Positions 1 through 11,634 of a stretch of DNA of 64,000 bases are shown here, in pieces. Position numbers and translations under genes: made by a program. The DNA comes from Sinisalibacter lacisalsi (GTDB lineage Bacteria; Pseudomonadota; Alphaproteobacteria; Rhodobacterales; Rhodobacteraceae). Where the stretch lies: the NCBI RefSeq assembly GCF_014640115.1, contig NZ_BMGI01000001.1:84501-148500 (forward strand), written 5' to 3'. The notes below the pieces were generated by a model. That model had not been told where the DNA came from and made no database searches. It saw only the letters and a program-made list of their open reading frames with translations. Position 1 is the stretch's first letter. Each line of letters starts with the position of its first letter.

Positions 1-488
1 ACCTTGTGCTTGTGGTGTGTTTCGACGATCTCGATATCGAAGGCCTCGTCGAGCGCCTCGGCCACTTTCCGGGTGAGTTGCACCAGCAGGTTCACGCCAA
101 GGCTCATGTTGCCCGCGCGGATGATCGTGGCATGCCGGGCCGCGGCCGCCAGCCGGGTGATGTCATCATCGGTCAGCCCCGTGGTGCCGATCACATGCAC
201 CGCGCGCGCCTGCGCGGCGAGATCGGCAAGGGCCACGGTGGCGGCCGGCGCGGTGAAATCAATGACCGCCTGCGCCTTGGCCATGGCTTCGAGCGGATCG
301 TCCGACACCGGCACACCGAGCGCGGCCCCGCCCATCGCCTCGCCGACATCCTGCCCGACCCAGTCGTGCCCGGGCCGCTCCAGCGCGCCAACAAGCCGCG
401 CCGCCGGGCTTTCGCTCACCAGCTTGACGAGCATCCGGCCCATCCGGCCCGATGCCCCGTTCACCACGATCCCCGGAAGTTCACTCAT
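1..488 (-). CDS. dapB: 4-hydroxy-tetrahydrodipicolinate reductase (partial)
   Basis: Reduces the dihydrodipicolinate intermediate of the lysine/diaminopimelate pathway in the cytoplasm. The N-terminal Rossmann motif is seen as [11 protein letters not shown], followed by the nucleotide-binding FTAPAA and IGTTG segments and the family signature ETHHKHK right at the window edge. About 162 residues are present; the C-terminal substrate-binding domain lies outside the window. Two ATG codons stand in tandem; I chose the one at 488 because it is 5 nt from an AGGAGG ribosome site, while the one at 491 is only 2 nt away. Divergent from rbfA. Confidence 0.93.
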   Translation of the reverse strand, partial: MSELPGIVVNGASGRMGRMLVKLVSESPAARLVGALERPGHDWVGQDVGEAMGGAALGVPVSDDPLEAMAKAQAVIDFTAPAATVALADLAAQARAVHVIGTTGLTDDDITRLAAAARHATIIRAGNMSLGVNLLVQLTRKVAEALDEAFDIEIVETHHKHK

Positions 489-557
489 CATCGCCTCCTG
501 TTTGCCCCGTCCTAAGCCCTGTTGCGCGGGCAATCAATCAGGCATACATGGGCGCTC

Positions 558-965
558 ATGGCAAAGAACCGCTCTCATACAGGCGACGGCCCGTCGCAAC
601 GCCAGCTTCGCGTCGGCGAGTTGATCCGTCGCAGGCTGTCGGACGTGCTCATGCATGGCGACGTGCATGATCCCGATCTCAACCGCCTTTCGATCACCGT
701 GGGCGAAGTGCGCACTTCGCCCGATCTCCGCATCGCCACGGTCTACGTGATGCCGCTTGGCGGCGAACATCGTGAAGAAGCGATCGCCGCGCTCGCGCGC
801 AACAAGGGCGAGCTCAAGCACCAGATCGCCAAGGCGACGAAGCTCAAGTTCACCCCCGATCTGCGCTTCGTGATCGACGAAACCTTCGACCAGATGGACG
901 AAACACGCCGGCTGTTCTCCGACGAGACGGTGCGGCGTGACGTGGAACACGACGAGGACGACTGA
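558..965 (+). CDS. rbfA: Ribosome-binding factor A
   Basis: Assists late maturation of the 30S subunit and binds near the 5' end of 16S rRNA. The 135-residue product (start MAKNR) has the KH-like RbfA core: an N-terminal helix with [10 protein letters not shown], a strand with [14 protein letters not shown] and the tail stretch [15 protein letters not shown] longer frame opens at 522, but the ATG at 558 gives the usual N-terminus. The TGA stop overlaps the truB ATG by one base (TGATG), which implies translational coupling in an rbfA-truB operon. Confidence 0.93.
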   Translation: MAKNRSHTGDGPSQRQLRVGELIRRRLSDVLMHGDVHDPDLNRLSITVGEVRTSPDLRIATVYVMPLGGEHREEAIAALARNKGELKHQIAKATKLKFTPDLRFVIDETFDQMDETRRLFSDETVRRDVEHDEDD

Positions 966-1870
966 TGGCGCGCAGGAAGACAGGGCGCGACGTCCACGGC
1001 TGGCTGGTCGTGGACAAGCCAGCCGGCATCACCTCGAACGCCGTGGTCAACAAGGTGCGCTGGGCCTTCGGCGCGAAGAAGGCGGGCCACGCCGGCACGC
1101 TCGACCCGGAAGCCACCGGCGTGCTCGCCGTGGCGCTGGGCGAAGCCACCAAGACGGTTCCCTACATCACCGATGCCCTCAAGGCCTACCGCTTCACCGT
1201 GAAGCTGGGCGAGGCGACCAACACCGACGACGCCGAGGGCGAGGTGATCGCCACCTCCGATGCCCGCCCCACGGACACCGAGATTGCCGAGGCGCTACAC
1301 GCGTTCACCGGCGAGATCATGCAGGTGCCGCCGAAGTTTTCCGCCGTGAAGATCGACGGCGAGCGCGCCTACAAGCTCGCCCGCGACGATGAGGATTTCG
1401 AGATCGCCGCCCGGCCGCTCTGGGTGGACAGCCTGGAGATGGTGGCACGGCCCGACGCCGACCACGTCACGCTCGAGATGGTCTGTGGCAAGGGCGGCTA
1501 CGTGCGCGCGATCGCCCGCGATCTGGGCGAGGCGCTGGGCTGCCTTGGTCACGTGATCGAGTTGCGCCGCACATGGTCGGGGCCCTTCGATGCCGAGGAC
1601 GGGGTGAGCATGGATCTCGTCGAGGAACTGGCGAAATCCCCGGACCTTGACGACTACCTGCGCCCGCTCGAAGACGGGCTGGACGATCTTCCCGAACTGA
1701 AGGCCACCGCCGAGGGCGCAACCCGGCTGCGCCACGGCAACCCGGGGATGGTGATCGCCTCCGATGTCGACTACGGCGACGAGGCATGGGCCAGCTTCGA
1801 GGGCAAGGCCGTGGCCGTGGGCACCTACAGGGCGGGCGAGTTGCACCCGAGCCGGGTGTTCAACCAGTAG
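965..1870 (+). CDS. truB: tRNA pseudouridine(55) synthase
   Basis: Makes pseudouridine 55 in the T-loop of tRNAs. The 301-residue protein shows the TruB N-terminal motif [14 protein letters not shown] and the catalytic-loop motif [14 protein letters not shown] with the conserved Asp, then [14 protein letters not shown] and a short C-terminal domain. Length matches the alphaproteobacterial family. It starts inside the rbfA stop codon, so the two are probably translated together. A short inverted repeat lies just downstream (1878-1901), and the next gene, deoA, converges. Confidence 0.95.
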   Translation: MARRKTGRDVHGWLVVDKPAGITSNAVVNKVRWAFGAKKAGHAGTLDPEATGVLAVALGEATKTVPYITDALKAYRFTVKLGEATNTDDAEGEVIATSDARPTDTEIAEALHAFTGEIMQVPPKFSAVKIDGERAYKLARDDEDFEIAARPLWVDSLEMVARPDADHVTLEMVCGKGGYVRAIARDLGEALGCLGHVIELRRTWSGPFDAEDGVSMDLVEELAKSPDLDDYLRPLEDGLDDLPELKATAEGATRLRHGNPGMVIASDVDYGDEAWASFEGKAVAVGTYRAGELHPSRVFNQ

Positions 1871-1877
1871 CGCCGGG

Positions 1878-1901
1878 CCAAGGGTTTTCGAAACACCTTG
1901 G
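1878..1901. terminator. Weak inverted repeat between truB and deoA
   Basis: CCAAGG (1878-1883) and CCTTGG (1896-1901) are perfect inverted arms around a TTTCGAAA core. There is no long T tract. It lies just after the truB stop in a convergent gap, so it may end both transcripts, but support is weak. Confidence 0.3.
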
Positions 1902-1930
1902 GAAGATCCATTGAAGGATCTTTGCCGCGC

Positions 1931-3235
1931 TCAGTCGATGATCTTCAGAACCGGCGTTGGCACATCCGGGGCTTGCCCGATCCGGTAGGCCGCGAGAACC
2001 TGCCGCTCTGCGTCAACTGCCTGCGCCTCGCTGTCGGCATGGATGCGGCAGAGCGGGGAGCCGCGTTCAACCTGTTCGCCGAGATCCACGAGCCCGGTCA
2101 GCCCCACCGCGGGGTTGATCGCATCATCGGCCCGCCGCCGCCCGCCGCCGAGTTCCACCACCGCAAGGCCGATCGCGCGGGTGTCGATCGCGGCGACGTG
2201 GCCGGACTCCGGCGCTGCAACCTCGCGCACGAGTTTTGCCGCGGCGAGGTGTTTGCCCGGCCTGTCCACGAAATCCGCGGGCCCGCCCAGCGCAGAAACC
2301 ATGCGCCCGAACACCTCGGCCGCCTTGCCGCTGTCGAGCGCCGCGCGGGCCTTGGCCTCGCCCGCGCCTCGATTTTCGGCAAGCCCGGTCAGCGCAAGCA
2401 TTTCGCCGGCGAGGGCGAGCGTCACCGCTTCGAGACGGGCATCGCGATGCGCGCCGGTGAGGAAATCGACGGCATTGGCCACTTCGAGCGCGTTGCCTGC
2501 GGCGGAGGCAAGCGGCTGGTTCATATCGGTGATCAGCGCGTGGCAGGGCAGGCCCGCCTCGCGCGCCACGCCGGTGATGCTCTGGGCGAGCTCCAGCGCG
2601 CCCTCGTAACTGCTCATGAAGGCGCCGTTGCCGGATTTGACGTCCATCACCAGCCCGCCGAGCCCGGCGGCCAGCTTTTTCGACAGGATCGAGGCGGTGA
2701 TCAGCGGCACGCTCTCCACCGTCGCGGTCACGTCGCGGGTGGCATAGAAGCGCTTGTCGGCGGGGGCGAGGGCCGAGGTCTGGCCGATGATCGCGCAGCC
2801 GACCTCGCTCACCACCCGGCGCAGGAGCGCGTTGTCGGGCTGGCTGGTGTAGCCGGGAATGGCATCCATCTTGTCGAGCGTGCCACCGGTGTGGCCGAGG
2901 CCGCGGCCCGAGATCATCGGGACGTAACCACCACAGGCGGCGACGATCGGCGCGAGCATGAGCGAGACGTTGTCGCCCACCCCGCCGGTGGAGTGCTTGT
3001 CGACCACGGGACCGGGCAGATCCCAATCAAATACCTCGCCCGAATCGCGCATCGCCAGCGTGAGGGCCGCCGCTTCGGCATGGGTCATCCCCTGGAAGAA
3101 AACCGCCATGGCGAAGGCCGCCACCTGCCCCTCGCTCGCCTCGCCAGACGCGATCCCCGCCACCATCGCGGCGATTTCTTCGGCAGCGAGTTCCGCGCCG
3201 TCGCGCTTGTGGCGGATGATTTCCTGAAACAGCAT
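1931..3235 (-). CDS. deoA: Thymidine phosphorylase
   Basis: Cleaves thymidine (and deoxyuridine) with phosphate to the free base and deoxyribose-1-phosphate in pyrimidine salvage. The 434-residue protein carries the family signature [20 protein letters not shown], the phosphate-binding [10 protein letters not shown] stretch early in the alpha/beta domain, and KSGNGAFM. The frame remains open far upstream, but the ATG at 3235 has AGGAGG six bases before it and begins [13 protein letters not shown], the normal family start. No other deo gene is adjacent; it converges on truB and diverges from the DUF1643 gene. Confidence 0.93.
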   Translation of the reverse strand: MLFQEIIRHKRDGAELAAEEIAAMVAGIASGEASEGQVAAFAMAVFFQGMTHAEAAALTLAMRDSGEVFDWDLPGPVVDKHSTGGVGDNVSLMLAPIVAACGGYVPMISGRGLGHTGGTLDKMDAIPGYTSQPDNALLRRVVSEVGCAIIGQTSALAPADKRFYATRDVTATVESVPLITASILSKKLAAGLGGLVMDVKSGNGAFMSSYEGALELAQSITGVAREAGLPCHALITDMNQPLASAAGNALEVANAVDFLTGAHRDARLEAVTLALAGEMLALTGLAENRGAGEAKARAALDSGKAAEVFGRMVSALGGPADFVDRPGKHLAAAKLVREVAAPESGHVAAIDTRAIGLAVVELGGGRRRADDAINPAVGLTGLVDLGEQVERGSPLCRIHADSEAQAVDAERQVLAAYRIGQAPDVPTPVLKIID

Positions 3236-3331
3236 GTTCGGCCTCCTGTTGCCGGCAGTTTGACCCTTCGGACAATTTTCGCAAGGGGGCGCGCGCTTGC
3301 CATCTGCGCCGCGACCGGCCACAAACCGCCC

Positions 3332-3838
3332 ATGATCACCCGCGAGCATATCAAGGCCGATGCGCCCTCCGTCGCCGTCTATTCCGACTGCGAACGCTAC
3401 CGCTACCAGCTCACCCGCACATGGGAGCCGCGCGGCCGCAAGGCTTTGTTCGTGATGCTCAACCCCTCCACCGCCACCGAGGTGCAGAACGATCCCACCG
3501 TCGAGCGTTGCGAGCGACGGGCGCGGGCGCTGGGCTTCGGCGCGTTCCGGGTGACCAATATCTTCGCCTGGCGCGACACCGATCCGCGCAAGATGCGCGC
3601 CGCCATCGACCCGGTTGGCCCGGAGAATGACGAAGCCATCCGCGAAAGCGCGGCCTGGGCCGACCGGATCATCTGCGCCTGGGGCACCCATGGCGACCAC
3701 CTCGCGCGCGGCCCGGCCGTCGAGGCGATGCTGAGGCAAACCGGCTTGCCGCTGTTTCACCTCGGGTTGACCAAGGCGGGGCATCCCAAGCACCCGCTTT
3801 ACATCGCCTATGAGAAGCAGCCCGAACCCTGGGTTTGA
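3332..3838 (+). CDS. DUF1643 family protein
   Basis: A 168-residue protein of the DUF1643 family, function unknown. Recognisable family features are YRYQLTRTW near residue 25, the [11 protein letters not shown] block, the [10 protein letters not shown] segment, and a C-terminal CAWG / [16 protein letters not shown] region. It has no signal peptide or membrane helix and is probably cytosolic. The frame runs open upstream as a shadow of deoA; the ATG at 3332 ([10 protein letters not shown]) sits in the 96-bp gap divergent from deoA. The convergent RTX-type gene ends 3 bases after this stop. Confidence 0.8.
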   Translation: MITREHIKADAPSVAVYSDCERYRYQLTRTWEPRGRKALFVMLNPSTATEVQNDPTVERCERRARALGFGAFRVTNIFAWRDTDPRKMRAAIDPVGPENDEAIRESAAWADRIICAWGTHGDHLARGPAVEAMLRQTGLPLFHLGLTKAGHPKHPLYIAYEKQPEPWV

Positions 3839-3841
3839 TCG

Positions 3842-5236
3842 TCAGGGCACGAAGATGTTGTCAACCACCTCGACGTAGACATCCGCCGGGCTCGCCCCCG
3901 GTGTGCCCTGAAGAATCGCCACCGTCTCGCCGTTCACCCGCACGACACCGTCGAGCCCATCGTCGGAGGGGCTCACGTCGAGTGCCATGTCGCCATGGTC
4001 GATCATCGGGTTGAGCGTGACCCGAAGGAAATCCTGGCCGATGGCGAAGTCGGTGATCTGCGCCGCACCCGCGCCCGAAGCTCCGTCGAAGTAGACCCAG
4101 AACACGTCCGACCCAGCCCCGCCGGTTGCGGTATCGGCCCGATCCATGATCAGCGTGTCGTGGCCGTCGCCGCCATCGAGCGTGTCGGCATCGTTGTCGA
4201 TGTGCCACGAGAAATCATGCCTCTCCCAGTGAATCTCCTCCTCAAGCCGCCCGAGGTGGTTGATCACGTCGTCGCCAACACCGCCGTTGAGCGTGTCGGC
4301 ACCGTATCCGCCGGCGATCCGGTCGTCGCCCGCGCCGCCGTCGATCACATCGTCGTCGCGCACCCCTGCCCCATTGGCGTTATGCACACCGCCAAAGAGC
4401 GTGTCATCCGCTGCGCCGCCGGTGATGGTATCACTGCCCTCGCCACCATCGGCCCAGAGGCCGAGGCCGGTCTCATGGCCCTCGATCACGTCGCCCCCGT
4501 CCCCGCCGAACAGCGCGGCCATGCCCTCGCCGGCCCTCAGCGTATCGTCGCCCTCGCCGCCGAAGGCGTAGCCCGCATCGTCGCCAAGGGCGATCTCGTC
4601 GTTGCCCGCCCCACCGTCGATCACCGCGATGGGCGCATCGTCGGACAGGATCGGGGTGCCGTCCCAATCGGAAAGCCCTCCTCCACCCGTGCCGGGCGCG
4701 CCATCATCCCGGGCGGCAAAGAGATTATCGTCCGGGCCGAGCACCGTTTCACCGGTTTCGCCGACACGGTCGCCGAGCATGTCGACACCGGCTGAAAAGT
4801 CGGTCTCGCCGGCCATCAGGTCCTGCAGGGCCGAACCGCCGCCAGCATAGGCCTCGCCGGGTTCATCGACCGGCGACAGCACGTCATCGGGATCAATTTC
4901 CGCGCCCTCGAAGGGATCTTCATCCTCTTCCACGGGAGCAAGAACCTCGTCGGGATCGACCTCGTCCCCCTCGAACGGTTCATCGTCATCCGAGTTCGGC
5001 GGGAGCGGGTCCAGCGGGTCCGCACCTGAGCCTAGCCCCGCAAGCTCGAAAAACGATGCGCCGGCGTCTTCGCCCGCGGCGATGAAATCGCCGTTTGGGC
5101 CACCGCTGGCCTGCCCGGCATTTCCGGCCCGGGGGGACTCGTCGCCATCGGCGTCGGACCCGCCATCAGACTCCGTGAACCAATCAAACATAAACATGAC
5201 GGGCAGAAGCCCGATCAGAACAAGTGCGAAAGTCAT
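3842..5236 (-). CDS. Calcium-binding RTX-repeat protein with N-terminal membrane anchor
   Basis: 464 residues. Residues 3-20 form one hydrophobic segment (anchor or uncleaved signal). A long, very acidic low-complexity stretch follows to about residue 190; it contains a tandem 21-residue duplication at 86-126 with DPFEG and DPDDVL cores. From about 200 to 380 there are nonapeptide repeats of hemolysin type ([32 protein letters not shown]), which form a Ca2+-binding beta-roll. The C-terminal 80 residues resemble the short cap common to such proteins in Rhodobacterales. The ATG at 5236 follows a GGGGTGG site; the frame extends further upstream without a better start. No type I secretion genes are nearby. 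Function unknown. Confidence 0.8.
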   Translation of the reverse strand: MTFALVLIGLLPVMFMFDWFTESDGGSDADGDESPRAGNAGQASGGPNGDFIAAGEDAGASFFELAGLGSGADPLDPLPPNSDDDEPFEGDEVDPDEVLAPVEEDEDPFEGAEIDPDDVLSPVDEPGEAYAGGGSALQDLMAGETDFSAGVDMLGDRVGETGETVLGPDDNLFAARDDGAPGTGGGGLSDWDGTPILSDDAPIAVIDGGAGNDEIALGDDAGYAFGGEGDDTLRAGEGMAALFGGDGGDVIEGHETGLGLWADGGEGSDTITGGAADDTLFGGVHNANGAGVRDDDVIDGGAGDDRIAGGYGADTLNGGVGDDVINHLGRLEEEIHWERHDFSWHIDNDADTLDGGDGHDTLIMDRADTATGGAGSDVFWVYFDGASGAGAAQITDFAIGQDFLRVTLNPMIDHGDMALDVSPSDDGLDGVVRVNGETVAILQGTPGASPADVYVEVVDNIFVP

Positions 5237-5394
5237 GGTACCACCCCTGATACAGGCCTTCTGATACCACGCGGGTCCGGCCACCGGAAAAGAATAGTCC
5301 GGAAAATTGGACATAATCCGAGGCGGTTGGCCGTCGTCTCTTCGCATTTTCGTGCCTGCGCGCTAGTCTGCCCGAAGCCAGGCAGGAGGACGGC

Positions 5395-5688
5395 ATGCAG
5401 CACAGCGGAGAACCCGACGAGCCCCTCGTGGAAGAAGTGCGCGCCGTGCGCGCCGAGGTGCGTCGGCTGAACGAAAAACGCTTCTTCCGCATCGAAAGCT
5501 CGCTCTGGCGGGTGGCGGTCTGGAGCCTCGTGCGCGGGCTAGCCTTTGGCCTCGGCTCGGTGCTCGGCGCAACGATCCTGCTCTCGGTGCTGATCACGGT
5601 CCTCACCTCGATCGACTTCATCCCGGTTCTGGGCGACCTCGCGCAACGGCTGATCGAGGAAATCCAGACCACCGCCCCGCCAGAATAG
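5395..5688 (+). CDS. DUF5665 family small membrane protein
   Basis: 97 residues. It starts with an acidic, coiled-coil-like segment (EEVRAVRAEVRRLNEKR) and an amphipathic stretch, followed by one long hydrophobic segment at about 45-75 (GLAFGLGSVLGATILLSVLI). The combination of N-terminal helix, RIESSLWRVAVWSLVRGLAFGLGSVLG and PVLGDLAQ matches DUF5665 proteins of alphaproteobacteria. The ATG follows GGAGGACGGC. Divergent from the RTX gene and upstream of rpsO on the same strand. Function unknown. Confidence 0.8.
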   Translation: MQHSGEPDEPLVEEVRAVRAEVRRLNEKRFFRIESSLWRVAVWSLVRGLAFGLGSVLGATILLSVLITVLTSIDFIPVLGDLAQRLIEEIQTTAPPE

Positions 5689-5808
5689 GCTTTCCTTCGC
5701 AGCGCGAATCCCTTATCAGCGCGCATCCGCATGGAAGCGGATTTCTCCAAGGGCCTTGCTGGACGACATCCCGGCCTGCGCCATAACCCTCAACCGAAGG
5801 AGACCCCG

Positions 5809-6078
5809 ATGTCGATCACTGCTGAAGAAAAACAGCGCCTGATGAAGGAATTCGCCACCAAGGAAGGCGACACCGGCTCGCCGGAAGTCCAGGTGGCCAT
5901 ACTCACCTCGCGCATCACCACGCTGACCGAGCACTTCAAGACCCACAAGAAGGACAACCACTCGCGCCGTGGCCTTCTGATGATGGTGGCCCAACGCCGC
6001 AAGCTGCTCGACTACCTCCGGGGCAAGGAAGAGGCCCGTTACCAGGACCTCATCAAGCGGCTGGGCATCCGCCGCTAA
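5809..6078 (+). CDS. rpsO: 30S ribosomal protein S15
   Basis: Primary-binding protein of the 30S platform. The 89-residue sequence has the complete S15 fold, with [36 protein letters not shown] and the C-terminal YLIKRLGIR-like end. The upstream frame is open, but MSITAEEK at 5809 is the family start, preceded by GAAGGAG. In many bacteria rpsO is followed directly by pnp; here the two are 1.6 kb apart with a gene on the other strand between them. A terminator follows at 6106-6134. Confidence 0.97.
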   Translation: MSITAEEKQRLMKEFATKEGDTGSPEVQVAILTSRITTLTEHFKTHKKDNHSRRGLLMMVAQRRKLLDYLRGKEEARYQDLIKRLGIRR

Positions 6079-6105
6079 GGCTTGCTCTCAGGTCTGGAAT
6101 TCTGG

Positions 6106-6134
6106 AACGCCCGTGCAAGAAATGCGCGGGCGTT
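6106..6134 (+). terminator. Terminator hairpin after rpsO
   Basis: AACGCCCG (6106-6113) pairs with CGGGCGTT (6127-6134), extended inward by three pairs including one G-U, with a 7-nt loop. The sequence after the stem is T/C-rich but not a clean T run. Position 28 bases after the rpsO stop supports termination there. Confidence 0.6.
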
Positions 6135-6221
6135 TCGCTGTTCCCCCGCCCGGGGCGCGAACGCAGGCCGAGCAGCCCCCCGGTCTGGCCTTCCCCGGCA
6201 AGATCGACCTGCCCGCGCTCG

Positions 6222-7295
6222 TCATGACCCGGACGCCGCGATCAACTGGAGCACGATCGCGCCAACATAGATCACGAGAAGCGCCAGGCTTTCGGCGCCA
6301 ATGCCCGCCGGCCCCTTGCGTTGACGCAGGATCAATCCGCCGAGCAGGATTCCGGTCATCAGGATGGCCGTGAGGTTCCAGAACTGATCGCCCGCCCCGG
6401 CAGCGTGATAGAGGGAGCCATCGCGGTAGGACGCATCTGCGGCGGCCAGGAACAACGTATCGAAGGTGTTGCCACCGATGATTCCGCCCACGGCCAGTTG
6501 CAGCGCGCCGCGGCGCACCGCGGCAATCGTGGTGACGAGCTCGGGCAATGACGTTGCAACGGCCGTCGCCAAAGCCCCCACGAGTGATTCCGAAAGCCCC
6601 GTGCGGCCGGTGATCTCCCCGGCCGTCTTGGCGATCACCCAGCCGGCCCCCCCCATGATGAGCATCAGCAGCAGGAAGTTCACGAACAGGCGCAGCGTGC
6701 TTGTCTGGCGCGTGGTTTCGCTCTCCTGCTCGGGCGCGTCGTTGCGGGTATCGCTGGTGGACACCGGGCGCCACATCGGCGCTTCCCGCAAGGCGCGGGT
6801 GGTGGCCAATGCGCTGACATAGACAACCGGGATCACCAGCGATACGGGATGGATAGCGAAGAGGGTGACCTCCGGCTGGTTGGCGGCGAGCAACGGCAGC
6901 GTCAGCAGCACCATCAGGATGACGGCCTGAAAGATGTTGGCCAGATCGGCCGCCGCATGTTCCAGATTGGCCTTGCGATAGACAAGATCGGCGATCGCAA
7001 GGAAGGCCGTTTGCGCCGCGATCCCACCGACGCCGTTGGAATAGGCCAATGATGCGAAACCGTCGCGGGCGACGGTGATCGACACGATCGTTCCGCTGAG
7101 CGACGTTGCCACGCCGAGCAGAACAGCGCCTGCGATTGCCTCGCCGATCCCTGTCCGGTCCGCCAGCTTGTCGACCAGGCTGGTGATCCGAAAACCCGTC
7201 AACAGCACCGCGCCCGCAGCCAGCGCGAACGCCACCAGCAATTCCGGAATCGACCAACTCGCGAGCATGGCTGGGGCCCTTCCCATTCCTGACAC
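6222..7295 (-). CDS. Sodium:calcium antiporter family membrane protein
   Basis: Integral membrane cation exchanger of the CaCA superfamily, up to 357 residues with about ten hydrophobic segments in two homologous halves separated by a charged linker near residues 185-205. The second alpha repeat is intact (ATSLPELVTT, then GGNTFDTLF). The first (VATSLSGTIVS) lacks the usual acidic residue, so ion specificity may be altered. The longest start is a GTG at 7295; ATGs at 7286 and 7268 are also possible, and 7268 has a GGGAAGGG site. It lies alone on the minus strand between rpsO and pnp. Confidence 0.72.
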   Translation of the reverse strand: MSGMGRAPAMLASWSIPELLVAFALAAGAVLLTGFRITSLVDKLADRTGIGEAIAGAVLLGVATSLSGTIVSITVARDGFASLAYSNGVGGIAAQTAFLAIADLVYRKANLEHAAADLANIFQAVILMVLLTLPLLAANQPEVTLFAIHPVSLVIPVVYVSALATTRALREAPMWRPVSTSDTRNDAPEQESETTRQTSTLRLFVNFLLLMLIMGGAGWVIAKTAGEITGRTGLSESLVGALATAVATSLPELVTTIAAVRRGALQLAVGGIIGGNTFDTLFLAAADASYRDGSLYHAAGAGDQFWNLTAILMTGILLGGLILRQRKGPAGIGAESLALLVIYVGAIVLQLIAASGS

Positions 7296-7702
7296 CCCCG
7301 CAAGGCATGCCGGTCCACAACTGGAAACAAGACGTGATTGCCGGAGGAGTATTCACCATTCATCGGCCCTGAAACAACCGTATCGAACGCCGGCACAACC
7401 GGCTGATCGCGCGAAGGGCGGATTTCGCGATCAAGACGAAGACCAGGGCGGGCTCCGTCCCGCAGCGGCCGTCCGCGTCTGGCGAACGCGCGCTCCCGGT
7501 GCAAACCCGACCGCGCCGCGCGATCGCTCCGGCCAAACCACCCCCTTCCCTCACGCCCGCTTTTCCTGTATGGCCCCTTCATCTGAGACGTAGCGCCTCG
7601 ACCCCGGCGCTCGAAAAGGATGATAGGGGTCGGCGGCAATGGGGCCGCCATTTCAATGGGAGACCCGCAGGGGCGGGAGTGCTCCCTTACAGGATACGCT
7701 AC
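7296..7702 (+). promoter_or_regulatory. pnp leader / rpsO-pnp divergent gap
   Basis: About 400 bases with no convincing gene. It must hold the pnp promoter and leader and the antiporter promoter. A short perfect hairpin lies at 7632-7649 (GGCGGC / GCCGCC, 6-nt loop), and a second GC-rich inverted repeat follows near 7663-7680. In enterobacteria the pnp leader folds into an RNase III-cleaved stem used for autoregulation; whether this leader does so is inference. Confidence 0.45.
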
Positions 7703-9856
<2,154 letters not shown>

Positions 9857-9881
9857 TCGTCTGACTCCCCGAACCTTCAGA

Positions 9882-9909
9882 AGCCCCGGCGGAAACGCCG
9901 GGGCTTTTT
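9882..9909 (+). terminator. Rho-independent terminator of pnp
   Basis: Perfect 10-bp stem AGCCCCGGCG (9882-9891) / CGCCGGGGCT (9896-9905), GAAA tetraloop, then TTTT. Located 25 bases after the pnp stop. Confidence 0.92.
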
Positions 9910-9944
9910 CGTTCCACCTGGCTGACTGGCGGACCGCGTCCCCT

Positions 9945-10694
9945 TCACGTCGCCGGCTCGTCCGGCTTCACCGCCACCCGCCCCTTATCGGTCAGCGCCC
10001 AAACGTCGCGCCCCTCGATCACCACCGGCACCAGCTGCCGGCCGTGACCCGCGCCGGTGTCGATCCCGAGGCGGTTGCCGTGATGCTCCACCTCCTCCGA
10101 AGGGGTGTGACCATGCACGACGAGCCAGCCGTGATCGGCTTTCGACGACAGGAAGGGTTCGCGGATCCAGACGAGGTCTTCCTCGGCCTGGTCGGCGAGC
10201 GGAATGCCCGGGCGAATACCGGCATGAACGAAGAGCAACTCGCCCAGCGAAAAGGAACTCGGCAGGCTGCGGATGAACGCGCGGTGCGCCTCGGGCACCG
10301 CCGCGCGCACCCGGGCGTGAAGGTGATTCAACCGTTCGTTATGCTCGATACTGATCCCGTAAGACGCCAGCGTCGTCTCGCCGCCCATGCGCGGGTGAAA
10401 CCAGTGCAGCCCGACCGGCAGGTGAGGATCGAGCCACGACGGATCTTCGAGAAACCGCGCCATCAACCGGTCGTGGTTGCCCATCAGGGTGATCCAGTTC
10501 TCGCCTCGCTCCAGCCCGCCCAGCAGGAAGCCGATCACCCCCCGCGTGTCTGGTCCGCGGTCGCAGAGATCGCCGATATGGATCACCGGTGCGGCGGCAT
10601 CGCCGCTCCGCGCCCGGTCTTCGGCGATCAGCGCATGGGCGCGTTCCAGCTCGCCCTGGTAGCCGTGAACGTCTCCGATAGCATAAACGCGCAT
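9945..10694 (-). CDS. PPP-family metallophosphoesterase (serine/threonine phosphatase type)
   Basis: 249 residues with the three diagnostic PPP phosphatase motifs: GDVHG (7-11), GDLCDRGPD (about 42-50) and GNHD (about 73-76), then a HAGIRPG block and a HGHTP block, which supply the dinuclear-metal ligands. Such bacterial proteins act either on phosphoprotein or on dinucleoside tetraphosphates; the sequence does not decide. The ATG at 10694 has AAGGAG six bases upstream and gives MRVYAIGDVHG. It is transcribed toward the pnp terminator. Confidence 0.85.
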   Translation of the reverse strand: MRVYAIGDVHGYQGELERAHALIAEDRARSGDAAAPVIHIGDLCDRGPDTRGVIGFLLGGLERGENWITLMGNHDRLMARFLEDPSWLDPHLPVGLHWFHPRMGGETTLASYGISIEHNERLNHLHARVRAAVPEAHRAFIRSLPSSFSLGELLFVHAGIRPGIPLADQAEEDLVWIREPFLSSKADHGWLVVHGHTPSEEVEHHGNRLGIDTGAGHGRQLVPVVIEGRDVWALTDKGRVAVKPDEPAT

Positions 10695-10842
10695 GTGATC
10701 TCCTTTTTCGGCACAGCATAGGACAAAGCCGCCGGGTTGCCACCGGGGGTTTCGCCGACCGCGGGCAAAGAGCCCCAACGGGCCGATCTTATTGATGTTC
10801 AATAACAATCCCGCATGGGGTCGGCCCGCAAACCCGGCCGGC

Positions 10843-10878
10843 AAAGCAAACGCCCACCGGACATCCCGGTGGGCGCTC
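10843..10878 (-). terminator. Rho-independent terminator of the peroxiredoxin gene
   Basis: Perfect 10-bp stem CGCCCACCGG (10851-10860) / CCGGTGGGCG (10866-10875) with a 5-nt loop. Read on the minus strand it is followed by TTTGCTTTG. It lies about 65 bases after the peroxiredoxin stop. Confidence 0.82.
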
Positions 10879-10943
10879 CACTCTTCCCCGACCCTGCAGC
10901 TCTCGCCTTCAGGGTCGGGGATATCATGCCTTCGGTGCGGGCC

Positions 10944-11600
10944 TTACTTGTTGGGGTCCGCGGTGGTGCGCAGGTAGGAGAAGGTTTCCTTCACCTCGCC
11001 GAACTTCTCTTTCGCCTCGTCAGTCGTGAGGCTCAGCGCAACGATCACGTCCTCGCCCGGGGTCCAGTTCGCCGGCGTGGCGATCGGCACACCATCGGTG
11101 GCCATCACGGCATCGAGCGCGCGCAGAACTTCGGCAAAGTTCCGGCCCACCGACATCGGGTAGGTCATCGAGAGGCGCAGTTTCTTGTCGGGCCCGATGA
11201 TGAACACCACACGGACCGAAGCGGAATCGGCGGCGGTGCGACCGTCGGGCAGGTAGGCCTCGGCGGGCAGCATGTCGAGCGCCTTCGACACGGAAAGATC
11301 ATCGTCGGCGATGATCGGGAAGTTCGCTTTCGCGCCCGAGAAGGTCTCGATGTCGGATTTCCACTTCACGTGTTCGTCGACCGTATCGACCGAAAGGCCA
11401 ATGACCTTCACGCCGCGCTTTTCCCACTCGTCGGCGAGCTGGGCGACGGCGCCGAACTCGGTTGTGCAGACCGGGGTGAAGTCTTTCGGGTGCGAGAACA
11501 GGATGGTGTAGCTGTCACCGATGAAGTCGTGAAAATCGATCTCGCCCTGGTCGGTTTTTGCGTGAAAATTCGGAACGGTATCGTTGATGCGCAGTCCCAT
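10944..11600 (-). CDS. 1-Cys peroxiredoxin (Prx6 type)
   Basis: Reduces hydrogen peroxide and organic hydroperoxides. The 218-residue length, the peroxidatic Cys45 in HPKDFTPVCTTE and the extended C-terminal dimerisation arm (PANWTPGEDVIVALS) point to the Prx6 subfamily. No conserved resolving cysteine is seen. The ATG has AGGAGG with good spacing. The 180-bp divergent gap to the aldehyde dehydrogenase holds an imperfect TTTAGA-N4-TTCTAA palindrome that resembles an iron-responsive Irr box. Confidence 0.93.
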   Translation of the reverse strand: MGLRINDTVPNFHAKTDQGEIDFHDFIGDSYTILFSHPKDFTPVCTTEFGAVAQLADEWEKRGVKVIGLSVDTVDEHVKWKSDIETFSGAKANFPIIADDDLSVSKALDMLPAEAYLPDGRTAADSASVRVVFIIGPDKKLRLSMTYPMSVGRNFAEVLRALDAVMATDGVPIATPANWTPGEDVIVALSLTTDEAKEKFGEVKETFSYLRTTADPNK

Positions 11601-11634
11601 GGAGGCCTCCTGTCAATCGAGTGTCTGTTGAGGG

